The notes under the pieces are model-generated. The model saw nothing but the letters and a program-made list of their open reading frames with translations. It was not told the DNA's origin and searched no databases. The position numbers and the translations under genes are program-made. From NCBI GenBank assembly GCA_938015875.1, contig CALLXE010000017.1, forward strand, positions 1 to 64,000: a stretch of 64,000 bases of DNA, given 5' to 3'. Below, piece after piece: positions 10,208-18,563 of the stretch (position 1 is the first letter of the stretch; every line of letters begins with the position of its first letter). Origin of the DNA: an uncultured Robiginitomaculum sp. (GTDB taxonomy: Bacteria; Pseudomonadota; Alphaproteobacteria; Caulobacterales; Maricaulaceae).

Positions 10208-11389
10208 TTACTTAATCAAGGCGCGGATAACGACTGTACCGGTTTGACCGAAGTCAAGTGTGGCGTCAGTCACTTCGACGACACAAGCATCAGCAGCACA
10301 ATCCAAAGGATATGGACCGGCCGGAACTGACAAGTCAGCGGCGTCAAATGTTGTGACCTGAGCCGCAACAAACTCAAGGTCTGCCGGCAGCGTATCGGAA
10401 AAATCGATATCGGTTACATTTGATCCTGCGTTTGCGCCATTGTTTGTCACTGTAATGACATACTCAACACAAGCGCCCGGGATAGCCAGCGCACCGGCCG
10501 TTGCTGTTGCAGCAAAGTCGCCACAATCAGTGTCGTCTTGAGCGAAGACCTCGACTTCTTTAACAGCGTCCAAATCCGGATTAGCAACAACATATGTGCC
10601 TGTTGCAGCATATTGACCGTCATTTGCGCCGTCATTCGTGCCTGCACCATCGGAATCGATATCCGCAAGAACGTTTTCAGCCGCGCCGGTCAACGTGTTA
10701 CCGCCTGTATCAGCAACAGCCAAAACAGCCGTTGCGCCGGTTGTGCCGTCATTGGCTGTATCAGCAATCAATGTAACGTCAGCTTCGTCCAAATCGTCAA
10801 TCGCGCCCGGAACATCGCTGTCAATGACAACCCAAACCTGCGGTGATGTCGCTGACGGATCAATGCTGCCGGTCGGGGAGATCGTTTCCGTGTTAACGCC
10901 GGAGCCCGGCGTATATGTATAGGCTGTGCCGGCAATATCACCCGGGCCAAAGCCGGGAACGCCATCATCAAAGTAATATGTGATGTTCAGGCCTGTTGTA
11001 TCAAAGTCATCGTCGGTTGCGCTGACGAGGGAAAGGACGTAATCCTGTACGTCATTACCTTCATTGGTCAGCAAAAAGACTAATTCTTGGTCTGTAGAGC
11101 CCGGAACCACTGTCGTCGGCGCCGCCGGCGCAGTGATGGTCAGATCGATCAAACGGTCAACGGTAAAATCCGTCGGCGTGCCTGAACAATCCGTTGTCGG
11201 ACCGGCGACACATGTATCGCTGGTGTCGATAACCGGCTGCGGCGTTGTGCCGACCGTGTATTCAAGGGTAAATGTGTTTTGCACATTCGTACCTGCTGCA
11301 GTACCTGCGGCGTGAGCCGTGCCTGCTGAAAAGGCTGCAAGAGCGGACGCGCCCAACAGACATTTCAAAGTTCTAGATAAGTTTCCCAT
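10208..11389 (-). CDS. Exported DUF11-type beta-sandwich protein
   Basis: 393 residues from the ATG at 11389, which has AGGAAAG 6 bases upstream; an earlier in-frame ATG at 11404 overlaps that ribosome-binding site and is unlikely. The N-terminus is a clear signal peptide (LLGASALAAFSAGTAHA). The mature protein is acidic, rich in Asp/Thr/Ala/Gly and poor in Lys/Arg, as in calcium-binding or surface-layer-like proteins. It carries two beta-sandwich stretches; the C-terminal one matches DUF11 (CVEYVITVTNNGANAGSNVTD, then DTLPADLEFVAAQ). Cysteine pairs (DTCVAGPTTDC, DCAADAC) suggest disulfides outside the cytoplasm. It ends at a terminal strand, TVVIRALIK, as in two other proteins of this cluster. 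It lies upstream of the barrel gene with a hairpin between. The abundant-subunit-like composition makes a structural role plausible but unproven. Confidence 0.82.
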   Translation of the reverse strand: MGNLSRTLKCLLGASALAAFSAGTAHAAGTAAGTNVQNTFTLEYTVGTTPQPVIDTSDTCVAGPTTDCSGTPTDFTVDRLIDLTITAPAAPTTVVPGSTDQELVFLLTNEGNDVQDYVLSLVSATDDDFDTTGLNITYYFDDGVPGFGPGDIAGTAYTYTPGSGVNTETISPTGSIDPSATSPQVWVVIDSDVPGAIDDLDEADVTLIADTANDGTTGATAVLAVADTGGNTLTGAAENVLADIDSDGAGTNDGANDGQYAATGTYVVANPDLDAVKEVEVFAQDDTDCGDFAATATAGALAIPGACVEYVITVTNNGANAGSNVTDIDFSDTLPADLEFVAAQVTTFDAADLSVPAGPYPLDCAADACVVEVTDATLDFGQTGTVVIRALIK

Positions 11390-11404
11390 TGCACTTTCCT
11401 TCAT

Positions 11405-12512
11405 TAGTGATGGGAAAATATAGCAAAGGGGCTTTAAATAATTCCAAACAACCGTGGTAAACAGACGGTTTACACACCCTACAAGCGTGGGGTGTTTGAA
11501 AGAAATGTAAAAAACCGTCGTGAATTTACGCAGTTTTCGGATTTATGTTGAGGGGTCTCTCGTCTCTCTTGCCGGTGACTTAAGCAAAGGATCAGGTGAT
11601 GTCACGCAAAAATCAGAAGCGCGGTTAGCACTTTCTTTGCAGACGCCCTTAACAGTTTGTAAAAACACCCGTGCCTTCAGACATTACGCCTGACCCCGCA
11701 ACTTTAATCGCGCCTGATACATAACGGCATTTATAAAATGCTCTTCTATAAAATGCTTTTCCGTGCAATCTGCCGCGCAAGGCTTTAGGCCCCATAAGCC
11801 CTGAAAATTTCAAAGATAAGATCGATTGTGCAATCTCTGTCAGAGCGCGCAAATTTATTTTCCCGGGCTTAGGGCCGATTTAAACGCCAAATTATGGACA
11901 AGAAAAGCTTAACCGATTTTACGCTGTTAAGATTTGATAAGGTTAATAAACATCCGGTTAAAGTCCCTGCCCCGTCTGATAATTTTGTAAATTCGGGAAG
12001 CCTAAATCTTAATGAAATATAAGCGAGATATTAACGTCGCAGCGAAGGATTCAGAAAGTTTTAAACATTGTGGAGACAGTCTGAAGTTTATAACCGCCGT
12101 AAATTTACGATTCACCATACAAAAAACTGTACCAAAAAGAGACGATTTACGCCTTGTTAAGAGGCCTCGATTCTCAGGCCGCAAATTTATTTTAAGCGGG
12201 CCAAACGCTATCTGCGCCGCCTCAGTTTTAAGTCAGATTCCTTGGGAAATTTCGAAACTTAAGTGATGTCATATGACGGTGCCATTGCGCACTCTCCATA
12301 CGTAAAACAGCAGAACGCCGGGCATTACAAGGCGTGCCATCCACGGCAGAGCCGGGGGCATATAGAAGGGCTTGCGCGCTGAAATTAAGGGCATATGCAT
12401 TAAGCGTCCCATTGCATAAGGCAGAGCTTCAGGGCTTTTAATAAATAGCACGTCGCCACGCAATGGAGCGCAGACCTCAAAGTTTGCAATCGACCCGATC
12501 AGTTAAAACGAC
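11405..12512. other. AT-rich non-coding region upstream of DUF11 genes
   Basis: About 1.1 kb with no convincing gene, visibly richer in A and T than its surroundings. It separates the terminator of the 158-residue DUF11 gene from the start of the 393-residue one, so it should hold that gene's promoter. It contains two adjacent inverted repeats, GTAAAC-N5-GTTTAC (11457-11473) and ACACCCTAC-AAGC-GTGGGGTGT (11474-11495). It also holds a 14-base direct repeat CGCAAATTTATTTT (11848-11861 and 12180-12193) and a near-repeat of AACCGYCGTRAATTTACG (11513-11530 and 12092-12109). Short open frames of 60-84 codons exist on both strands but lack ribosome-binding sites and recognisable domains. Confidence 0.6.
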
Positions 12513-12514
12513 AC

Positions 12515-12549
12515 AAAAAACCCGGCGCGAAAATCAATTCGCGCCGGGT
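12515..12549 (-). terminator. Intrinsic terminator of the 158-residue DUF11 gene
   Basis: A perfect 12-bp stem (ACCCGGCGCGAA at 12520-12531 with its complement at 12538-12549) and a 6-base loop. Read on the minus strand it is followed at once by TTTTTTG. It lies 23 bases beyond the stop of the gene at 12573-13049, so that gene is probably a separate transcript from the DUF11 genes further left. Confidence 0.85.
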
Positions 12550-12572
12550 CAAAATTGTGATCTTTAAAAAAG

Positions 12573-13049
12573 CTACTTAAGCAGGCCCTTAAAAGAGAGC
12601 TCGCCGCGCTCGCTTGGCGCAATCTCTTTTGTGACTGTCCAGCGAATATGCGTCAACTCTTCGGCCTTCGCCGGACGCAAACTGCCGTCAACATCAATAG
12701 TCATGACCGTCTCACGCTCTGAAAACGTGCTGCCATTATCCGCAGAGTAAAGCAGAGAGGCGATCTGCGTTTCCGCAGAACCTTCAATATAGGCCACATC
12801 AGAGGGGATCGGCATTGTCAGAACAATGTCGCCGGCCGGCTCGGATTTATCATTTAGATACTGCAGGGCGTAAATCACCTTTTCGCCGGGCGTGACCAAT
12901 TTGGCCTCTTCGCGGGTCAGGACAACTTCACCTGCGGGGTTTTGTGTTCTGACTTCTTTATAAACCTTTTGCTCTGCCGTGAGGGCCGTCGCGCTGACGC
13001 CAAACGCCATAGCGGCAATCACCGCGCTCGTTGAAATTATTCGCAACAT
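12573..13049 (-). CDS. Small exported DUF11-like protein
   Basis: 158 residues with a signal peptide (STSAVIAAMAFGVSATALTA) and an excellent ribosome-binding site (AAGGAG, 7 bases before the ATG at 13049). The mature part is a single DUF11-like sandwich. It starts KEVRTQNPAG, has the characteristic LVTPGEKVIYALQYLNDKSE and TMPIPSDVAYIEGSA strands, and ends at the strand GELSFKGLLK. It is the shortest member of the local family and has its own terminator. A single soluble domain could be a periplasmic partner, chaperone-like protein or minor subunit for the larger DUF11 proteins. That role is inferred only from shared fold and position. Confidence 0.8.
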   Translation of the reverse strand: MLRIISTSAVIAAMAFGVSATALTAEQKVYKEVRTQNPAGEVVLTREEAKLVTPGEKVIYALQYLNDKSEPAGDIVLTMPIPSDVAYIEGSAETQIASLLYSADNGSTFSERETVMTIDVDGSLRPAKAEELTHIRWTVTKEIAPSERGELSFKGLLK

Positions 13050-13148
13050 AATGATGCTCCTTTCATATCCTGACTAAAGGATAAAAGGGCAGTCTTAATT
13101 TTGTGTAAGCGCCGCTGCTATTTTTAAAGCGCGGCGGGGCTGTCGGGA

Positions 13149-13775
13149 TCAATCAACGGGTCCGGAAGGGCTCGAAAATCCGGCCGACTTTCTCGGCGCG
13201 CGGGCGGCGCGGAGCGCGGAGCCTGCTGAGGCTGCAAAACTTTCAGAGCGGCTGAACTGATTAACGCTTAAGACCGGCGCATCTCCGGTTTTTAGGCTGA
13301 TCGTCATCAACGACCCGAAATCACGGCTTTGCTCCGGTGCGGGACGCTCCCATACATATAGCCGATCCTCATCGCCCAAATTATAAGCCGCCAAAGGCGC
13401 ACCCATTTGCGTTTTTAACCGCGATTCCAACCGCAGGCTTTCATCCGGACCGACAGGCGCATAATCAATAGCGATAAGCCGTCCCGAGCCAAAACTGTTT
13501 TCCAGCTCCCCTATTTTAAGGGTCAGGCGGTCGCCGCGGTCAGTGTCAAAACGGCGCGCAGGCGCAGGAACAATTGCGGCTTTTCCACTGCGGCGCCGCG
13601 TCTCATTTAACGGTTTAAAATCTGTTTCCGATAGGACAGCACTGCTGTCTGCGACCGATTGCCCGATATAAAGGCCCATAATGCTGAACGCATTTTCAGG
13701 CGCGCTTGACTGTGCGGCCGGCATAAAAGCGGCAGCAGCAGCGAATAGTAAAACAGCTGATAGTTTAAATCTCAT
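13149..13775 (-). CDS. Exported protein of unknown function
   Basis: 208 residues from the ATG at 13775, which follows CCGGAGAT and begins a signal peptide (LSAVLLFAAAAAFMPAAQS); the longer open frame to 13901 would bury this signal peptide and is rejected. The mature protein contains a short conserved-looking opening (NAFSIMGLYIGQSVADSSAVL) and a basic middle. Nothing identifies a family. The C-terminus is Ala/Ser/Arg-rich and looks disordered. It is divergent from the Tad operon with a 149-bp shared upstream region, so joint regulation is possible. The opening resembles proteins that fold around a 'GIxiGMS'-type motif, but this is too weak for a name. Confidence 0.7.
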   Translation of the reverse strand: MRFKLSAVLLFAAAAAFMPAAQSSAPENAFSIMGLYIGQSVADSSAVLSETDFKPLNETRRRSGKAAIVPAPARRFDTDRGDRLTLKIGELENSFGSGRLIAIDYAPVGPDESLRLESRLKTQMGAPLAAYNLGDEDRLYVWERPAPEQSRDFGSLMTISLKTGDAPVLSVNQFSRSESFAASAGSALRAARAPRKSAGFSSPSGPVD

Positions 13776-13924
13776 ATCTCCGGATAGCCCGGAAAGTTTA
13801 AAATTTAGCCAATAGTTGCGTAAGTTTTTAACTAAAAATTTTAACCGACTGTTAATGGCAAACCTAAACCCGGCCTTCAAATCTTGTGTGCAAAGCTGCA
13901 ACCAAATCGGGATTTGGGATAATC

Positions 13925-14911
13925 ATGCGCATCAATACAATCGTCACCTTAGGGGCTTCGGCAGCATTCGGCATTATGTCGATATTTTTAGCGCGCAGCT
14001 GGATTAATGATGCGGTGTCCGCCCGTTTTGCGGGAGCTCCTGCCGCGCCGACGTTTAAAGCCCCGCCAAGCATTGAAACAGTTTCAATACTGGTCGCGGA
14101 TATGGATTTGAATTTTGGCGATCGTCTCGAGCCTCAACATCTGCGTCTTGTTAATATGCCCCAAGCGCTGGTTCCGGTCGGCAGTTTTACGGATTTCAAT
14201 TCCATGTTCGGTGATGGCGGTCGCCCGGCCGTTGTCCTGACTCAAATGCGCGCCAATGAACCGATCTTGGATTACAAAATAAGCGGCCCCGGCGGACGCG
14301 GCTCTTTATCCGCCTTGATTAAGGACGGTTATCGCGCGGCGTCTATACGCGTCAATGCCGTCGCCGGCGTATCCGGCTTTGTTCTTCCCGGCGATCACGT
14401 TGACGTGATTTTAACCCGCGATTTGGCAACAGGAGAGCAAGAGCGCCGCCTGACCTCAGACGTTCTTTTACAGAATGTCAAAGTCCTGGGCGCGGATCAA
14501 AGCGCTGACACAACGTCCGGCCAAGTCAAAGTCGCCGGCACGGTCACCCTTGAAGTTTTACCGGCCCAAGCACAAAAACTGGCGCTGGCCACCGATATTG
14601 GCTCCCTGTCATTGACGCTGCGTCAAAACGGCGAAACGCAAATTATGCCAATAACAAGCTTGTCTGAAAAACATCTGACAAGCCCGGTCAAAGCTGCGCC
14701 GGCGCGGGGGCGTTACGCAGCTTCGAAACCGGCGGCAACACGCCCTTACCGCGCGGCGGTTCCTGCCGGCGTTCCGACCGCTAAGGTCAATATTATTCGT
14801 AGCGGCGCCCGCGAAAGCGTCAGCGTCCGCAAAGAAATAATTGAAAAAAACCCTGAAGACTTTGAAGCCCAAACACTGACGCCGGCCCTCGCCGGCGCGG
14901 CAAAAGGATAG
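13925..14911 (+). CDS. cpaB: Flp/Tad pilus assembly protein CpaB
   Basis: 328 residues, the usual CpaB/RcpC size. One N-terminal membrane anchor (INTIVTLGASAAFGIMSIFLA) is followed by an SAF domain (VSILVADMDLNFGDRLEPQHL) and the CpaB signature around residues 120-160 (AASIRVNAVAGVSGFVLPGDHVDVIL). The C-terminal tail is basic and low-complexity. The ATG at 13925 is preferred over one at 13886 because it places the hydrophobic anchor at the N-terminus. CpaB is an inner-membrane-anchored periplasmic component that works with the secretin. It opens an operon of tightly packed Tad genes; cpaC follows after 3 bases. Confidence 0.93.
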   Translation: MRINTIVTLGASAAFGIMSIFLARSWINDAVSARFAGAPAAPTFKAPPSIETVSILVADMDLNFGDRLEPQHLRLVNMPQALVPVGSFTDFNSMFGDGGRPAVVLTQMRANEPILDYKISGPGGRGSLSALIKDGYRAASIRVNAVAGVSGFVLPGDHVDVILTRDLATGEQERRLTSDVLLQNVKVLGADQSADTTSGQVKVAGTVTLEVLPAQAQKLALATDIGSLSLTLRQNGETQIMPITSLSEKHLTSPVKAAPARGRYAASKPAATRPYRAAVPAGVPTAKVNIIRSGARESVSVRKEIIEKNPEDFEAQTLTPALAGAAKG

Positions 14912-14914
14912 ATC

Positions 14915-16243
14915 ATGACCGCCAAGTTTTTATCTGCGCTGCTGCTGACATCAGCCTGTGTTTTTTCCGCGCCGGCCTCTGCCAAATCCTGGATTGAAAC
15001 CGCGCCGAGCGGGGAGCGCACCCAAGCCGATGTTACCACCGGCGCTCCGGTTGTGATGCGCACGGACGCAGCATTTTCCGATATTATGGTCGCTGACGCC
15101 AATGTTGCTGACGTTGTGGTTCTGACAGACCGGTCTTTTCACCTGATGGGTAAAACAAGCGGCAAAACAAATATCATGCTTTATGACACCCAAAAGCGGC
15201 TGATTGATATTGTTGATGTGAATGTCGGCTATGACGTCGCGGCGTTGAAAAAATCATTGTTTGAAACTTTCCCCGGCGAGCGCATTGAAGTGCGCCCAAT
15301 GGCGGGCGGCGTTTATCTGTCCGGTAAAGTGTCCGGCATGCCTGTCGCTGAGCGGGCGGTAAAAATCGCCCAAAGATTTGCGCCCAATGATGTCACCAAT
15401 GGCTTGATTATTAAAGACAGCCATCAGGTCTTGCTGGAAGTACGCTTTGTTGAAGCGTCCCGTGAAGCGGTTAAGGGCTTGGGCATCGGCCTTTTGGTCG
15501 GCAGCCCGGACGGCACGATCTCAACCAATCCAAGCGTCGGAACCGGCGGCGGCTTCGGTCAAGCCTTAGTCAACGCCGCCTCAGGAATTTATTCCATTGA
15601 TGTGGCCATAGACGCCCTTGAAGAAAAAGGCATTGTCCGCACGCTGGCCGAGCCCAACCTTGTGGCCATGTCAGGCGAGACGGCAAGTTTTCTGGCCGGC
15701 GGTGAATTTCCGGTTCCGGTTCCGGGCGATAACGGTCAGGTCGGTATTCAATTTCGCCAATTTGGCGTCGGTCTCGCCTTTACGCCGACTGTTCTGGATG
15801 ACGGCATCATCAATTTAAAAGTCAGCCCGGAAGTCAGCCAGCTTGATTATTCGCGCACAGTCGCCATTAACGGCACCGAAGTTCCGGCGCTGACCGTGCG
15901 CCGGGCTGATACTACGGTCGAGCTTCGCAATGACCAAAGCTTTGCCATTGCGGGCCTTTTGCAGAACACTTCATCTGATTCCAAAGCCCAAGTGCCTTGG
16001 CTGGGTGACGTGCCGATTTTAGGCAGCCTGTTTCGGTCAAGCCGTTACACCAAAAATGAAACCGAACTGGTCATTTTAATCACGCCGCGCCTCGTCGCGC
16101 CGGCGTCTGATATTTCTGATCTGGCAACGCCGCTGGATAATCTGTCGACGCCGTCAGACGGCAGTAAATTTCTGCTCGGCGCGCTGGAAGGCCCGGCCGT
16201 TACCGGCGGCCTGTCCGGCACATATGGTCATAGTTTTCAATAG
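14915..16243 (+). CDS. cpaC: Outer-membrane secretin CpaC/RcpA of Tad system
   Basis: 442 residues with a signal peptide (FLSALLLTSACVFSAPASA) and an AAGGA ribosome-binding site. A pilus/secretin N-terminal domain (DIMVADANVADVVVLTD, FHLMGKTSGKTNIMLYD) is followed by a BON-like region and the type II/III secretin core. The core includes VLLEVRFVEASREAVKGLGI, the conserved VPWLGDVPILGSLF and TELVILITPRLV. Multimers form the outer-membrane channel for the Tad pilus or its secretion relative. The short C-terminal tail after the core and the absence of a long S-domain suggest it may need a lipoprotein for targeting. A small lipoprotein gene follows directly. Confidence 0.95.
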   Translation: MTAKFLSALLLTSACVFSAPASAKSWIETAPSGERTQADVTTGAPVVMRTDAAFSDIMVADANVADVVVLTDRSFHLMGKTSGKTNIMLYDTQKRLIDIVDVNVGYDVAALKKSLFETFPGERIEVRPMAGGVYLSGKVSGMPVAERAVKIAQRFAPNDVTNGLIIKDSHQVLLEVRFVEASREAVKGLGIGLLVGSPDGTISTNPSVGTGGGFGQALVNAASGIYSIDVAIDALEEKGIVRTLAEPNLVAMSGETASFLAGGEFPVPVPGDNGQVGIQFRQFGVGLAFTPTVLDDGIINLKVSPEVSQLDYSRTVAINGTEVPALTVRRADTTVELRNDQSFAIAGLLQNTSSDSKAQVPWLGDVPILGSLFRSSRYTKNETELVILITPRLVAPASDISDLATPLDNLSTPSDGSKFLLGALEGPAVTGGLSGTYGHSFQ

Positions 16244-16252
16244 GAGTGCGGG

Positions 16253-16501
16253 ATGAGATATTTTAAATTAACGGCTGTCCTTGCCGCAACAATTACCGCC
16301 GGATGCGCTACCGCGCAGCCATCTATGCAGGCACATGTAAACAGCGCCGTTAAATCCAATATTGCGGCGCAAGAAATTACGCCGCCGGCTGCGCAAAAAG
16401 CCAACCGCAACATTCCGCAAGACCGCGCCCTGCGTGATGCAGCAAGGCAACGCTATAAGACGGATGCCGTGAAACCGCCAAGCCGAACGGGAACACAATA
16501 G
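16253..16501 (+). CDS. Small lipoprotein in the CpaD position
   Basis: 82 residues, with a strong AGGAG ribosome-binding site 9 bases after cpaC. It has a lipoprotein signal peptide with lipobox ITAGC at residues about 17-21. The rest is short, hydrophilic, Gln/Pro/Lys-rich and probably disordered. In Caulobacter-type cpa loci this slot is filled by CpaD, a lipoprotein of roughly 200 residues. This protein is far shorter and shows no CpaD domain, so it is either a reduced functional replacement (a pilotin or periplasmic tether for the secretin) or an unrelated lipoprotein. Position and export signal are visible; the role is inferred. Confidence 0.75.
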   Translation: MRYFKLTAVLAATITAGCATAQPSMQAHVNSAVKSNIAAQEITPPAAQKANRNIPQDRALRDAARQRYKTDAVKPPSRTGTQ

Positions 16502-16569
16502 ACCAAACATATACCGGTCGGGAAACCGGAGGAAAGTTTAAAACGGCGGGGGCCGAAACGGGATATAAA

Positions 16570-18105
16570 ATGACTGACTTCAGAACTTCAAAATTTAAAA
16601 AACTTACCCGCGACACCTTTGGCGGCGTCGCAGTTTACGCCGCGATTACTGCTCCTGTTATGGTCGGCGGTGCGGCCCTATCCGTTGATGTTGCCCGCCT
16701 GCACAATTTGGATCAACAATTGCAAAGCGCGTCAGATGCCTATGCCCGCGCCGCTGCGGCAGAGCTTGACGGGCGCGCGGATTCCATTGCCCGCGCCAAT
16801 CGCGCAATCAACACTTTGGTAAAAAATGATCAAACCTATGCCGCAAGTAAATCAACGGTCAGCATAAGTGCTGCACGGTTTTTAAAAGAGTTGCCGCCCA
16901 ATGATTATGACGCCATTCCGGCAAGCTATGTCACTACCAATCCAAACGAAGCGAAATATGTCGAAATCTCTGTTGCGCCAACGCAGATTGACACGCTGTT
17001 TCCGGCAAAAATATCGCGCGGGATTACCGCGGTAACGCTGGACGCCAAATCCACAGCAGGTTTTGATTTCGGTGTATGCGGCGCGGCCCCTGTATTTGTC
17101 TGTAATCCGTATGAAGGCACGGGGATGAATCTTTACCAAGCGCTGGAGCAGCAATCAGAACGTCGCCGTCAAATTAAATTTCTGACCCCCGGCGGCGGGT
17201 GCGAAGAATTTGCGCCCGGCGTGTTCGGATTTCTTGACCCTTATTCTAAAAACGGCGTCAGCGGCGCAAATATTATCCGCGATAAAATAGCCATTGATAA
17301 AACAGACACGTGTTTTCAAAGTTCCGGTGTGAAACTGCGTCCCGGCCGCATCAGCTCTGTTGCCGATGCGGTGAATGTTCGCTTTGATATTTATAAAGGC
17401 CGTTACAAGCGCTCAAGCTACATGAATGACCCGGCCTTTGCGCCGGCGACGAATGTCACCAAAGGCTATGGCCCGAAATGGTCAAATCGTCACAAGAAAT
17501 ATATCAGTACGAAAAGCTGTGACATGGTGCCGAACGACACCGCCTTGGCTATGCCTCGTGACGCGTGTTTTGAAAATGGAACCTGCACGGATATGGGCGG
17601 CAATATGGGTAACGGAAATTGGGACTTTCTACGCTATATGGAAGTCAATCATAACCGTATGCGCACAATCACAATTGCAGACACGACCTATCATTTTAAT
17701 TATGGATCGCGCACGGTCACGCCGTCGAACCTGCCAAGCCGCTATGAAATGTATCGCTGGGAAATTGATAATGATTGCGTTCCGGGCGCGCTGACTTATG
17801 GCCGCAATGCAAAAACTCCGGAAGAGGGTCGGCCGACCTGCCATGCGACCGGAGCTTATGAGGGCGACATTGACCGCCGCGTCATCACAGTTGCGGTTTT
17901 AAACTGTGACGAACTTTCGATGAATTTTAATATGCATCAAGACTCCCGCGAGAAAGTTCCGGCCGAGGCCTTTATTGATGTCTTTATTACCGAACCGATG
18001 GCCCGCGGGAACGGCGGCAATGACGGTGGGTTTTACGGCGAAATGGTAGGTACGCTTAAGGGTGACAGCACACTGGCCCGTGACCGGATCGCGATGGCCC
18101 GTTAA
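16570..18105 (+). CDS. TadG-like Flp pilus assembly protein
   Basis: 511 residues. The N-terminus (TFGGVAVYAAITAPVMVGGA, then SVDVARLHNLDQQLQSASD) is the TadE/G-type anchor seen in TadG-like proteins, followed by a large extracytoplasmic domain. There are many cysteines (VCGAAPVFVCNPYEG, and others at about residues 330-420), which suggests disulfides. No von Willebrand MIDAS motif (DxSxS) is evident. It overlaps the next tadE-like gene by one base (TAATG). TadG-type proteins are thought to be minor pilins or anchors at the cell surface; the function here is by family analogy. Confidence 0.87.
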   Translation: MTDFRTSKFKKLTRDTFGGVAVYAAITAPVMVGGAALSVDVARLHNLDQQLQSASDAYARAAAAELDGRADSIARANRAINTLVKNDQTYAASKSTVSISAARFLKELPPNDYDAIPASYVTTNPNEAKYVEISVAPTQIDTLFPAKISRGITAVTLDAKSTAGFDFGVCGAAPVFVCNPYEGTGMNLYQALEQQSERRRQIKFLTPGGGCEEFAPGVFGFLDPYSKNGVSGANIIRDKIAIDKTDTCFQSSGVKLRPGRISSVADAVNVRFDIYKGRYKRSSYMNDPAFAPATNVTKGYGPKWSNRHKKYISTKSCDMVPNDTALAMPRDACFENGTCTDMGGNMGNGNWDFLRYMEVNHNRMRTITIADTTYHFNYGSRTVTPSNLPSRYEMYRWEIDNDCVPGALTYGRNAKTPEEGRPTCHATGAYEGDIDRRVITVAVLNCDELSMNFNMHQDSREKVPAEAFIDVFITEPMARGNGGNDGGFYGEMVGTLKGDSTLARDRIAMAR

Positions 18106-18563
18106 TGATTTACCGTTTTCATAAAGATACGCGCGCCAGCATAAGCGTTGAAGCCGGGCTCGCCCTGCCCTTTCTTATCCTGTTAGGGATGGGCGCGGCG
18201 GACTATTCCAACATGCTGATTTCGCATCATAAAATGCAGGCAAGTCTGACCAATGCCGGCGCTTATCTTGCCCGTGCAGGCGCCGCGCCGGCGTTTGAAG
18301 ATCGTGCAAAAAATTTGGCCGTAACAGGAGCTTTGTCCGGGGGCACGGCAAAGCTTCCCGGCTGGACAAAAGACGACATTACGATTGCCTACAAGACAAC
18401 CGTTAACACCGGCGGCCAATATCGCGGCCTCGACGTCAAAGTCGTTCAAATCTCTACCGCGCTTGATTACCGCGGCTTTGGCCTGGTGAACGCGATTGTG
18501 CCCGGCCGCGTGACCATGACCGACAGTTTTGAAGCGCGTATAAACGGCGGCGGCACGTCATGA
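18105..18563 (+). CDS. TadE-like minor pilin
   Basis: 152 residues with the TadE-type N-terminus: a short basic leader (YRFHKDTRASISVEAGLALP) running into one hydrophobic helix ending near the conserved ADYSNML segment, then a small extracytoplasmic domain. Glu at the start of the helix matches the pseudopilin pattern. Translationally coupled with the genes on both sides (1-base overlap upstream, 4-base overlap downstream). TadE and TadF are pseudopilins processed by the TadV/CpaA peptidase, which is not encoded in this window. Confidence 0.87.
   Translation: MIYRFHKDTRASISVEAGLALPFLILLGMGAADYSNMLISHHKMQASLTNAGAYLARAGAAPAFEDRAKNLAVTGALSGGTAKLPGWTKDDITIAYKTTVNTGGQYRGLDVKVVQISTALDYRGFGLVNAIVPGRVTMTDSFEARINGGGTS

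Noticed and set aside
12012-12266. An 84-codon plus-strand frame and overlapping minus-strand frames in the AT-rich gap
   Set aside because: No ribosome-binding site, no domain, composition like translated AT-rich non-coding DNA.
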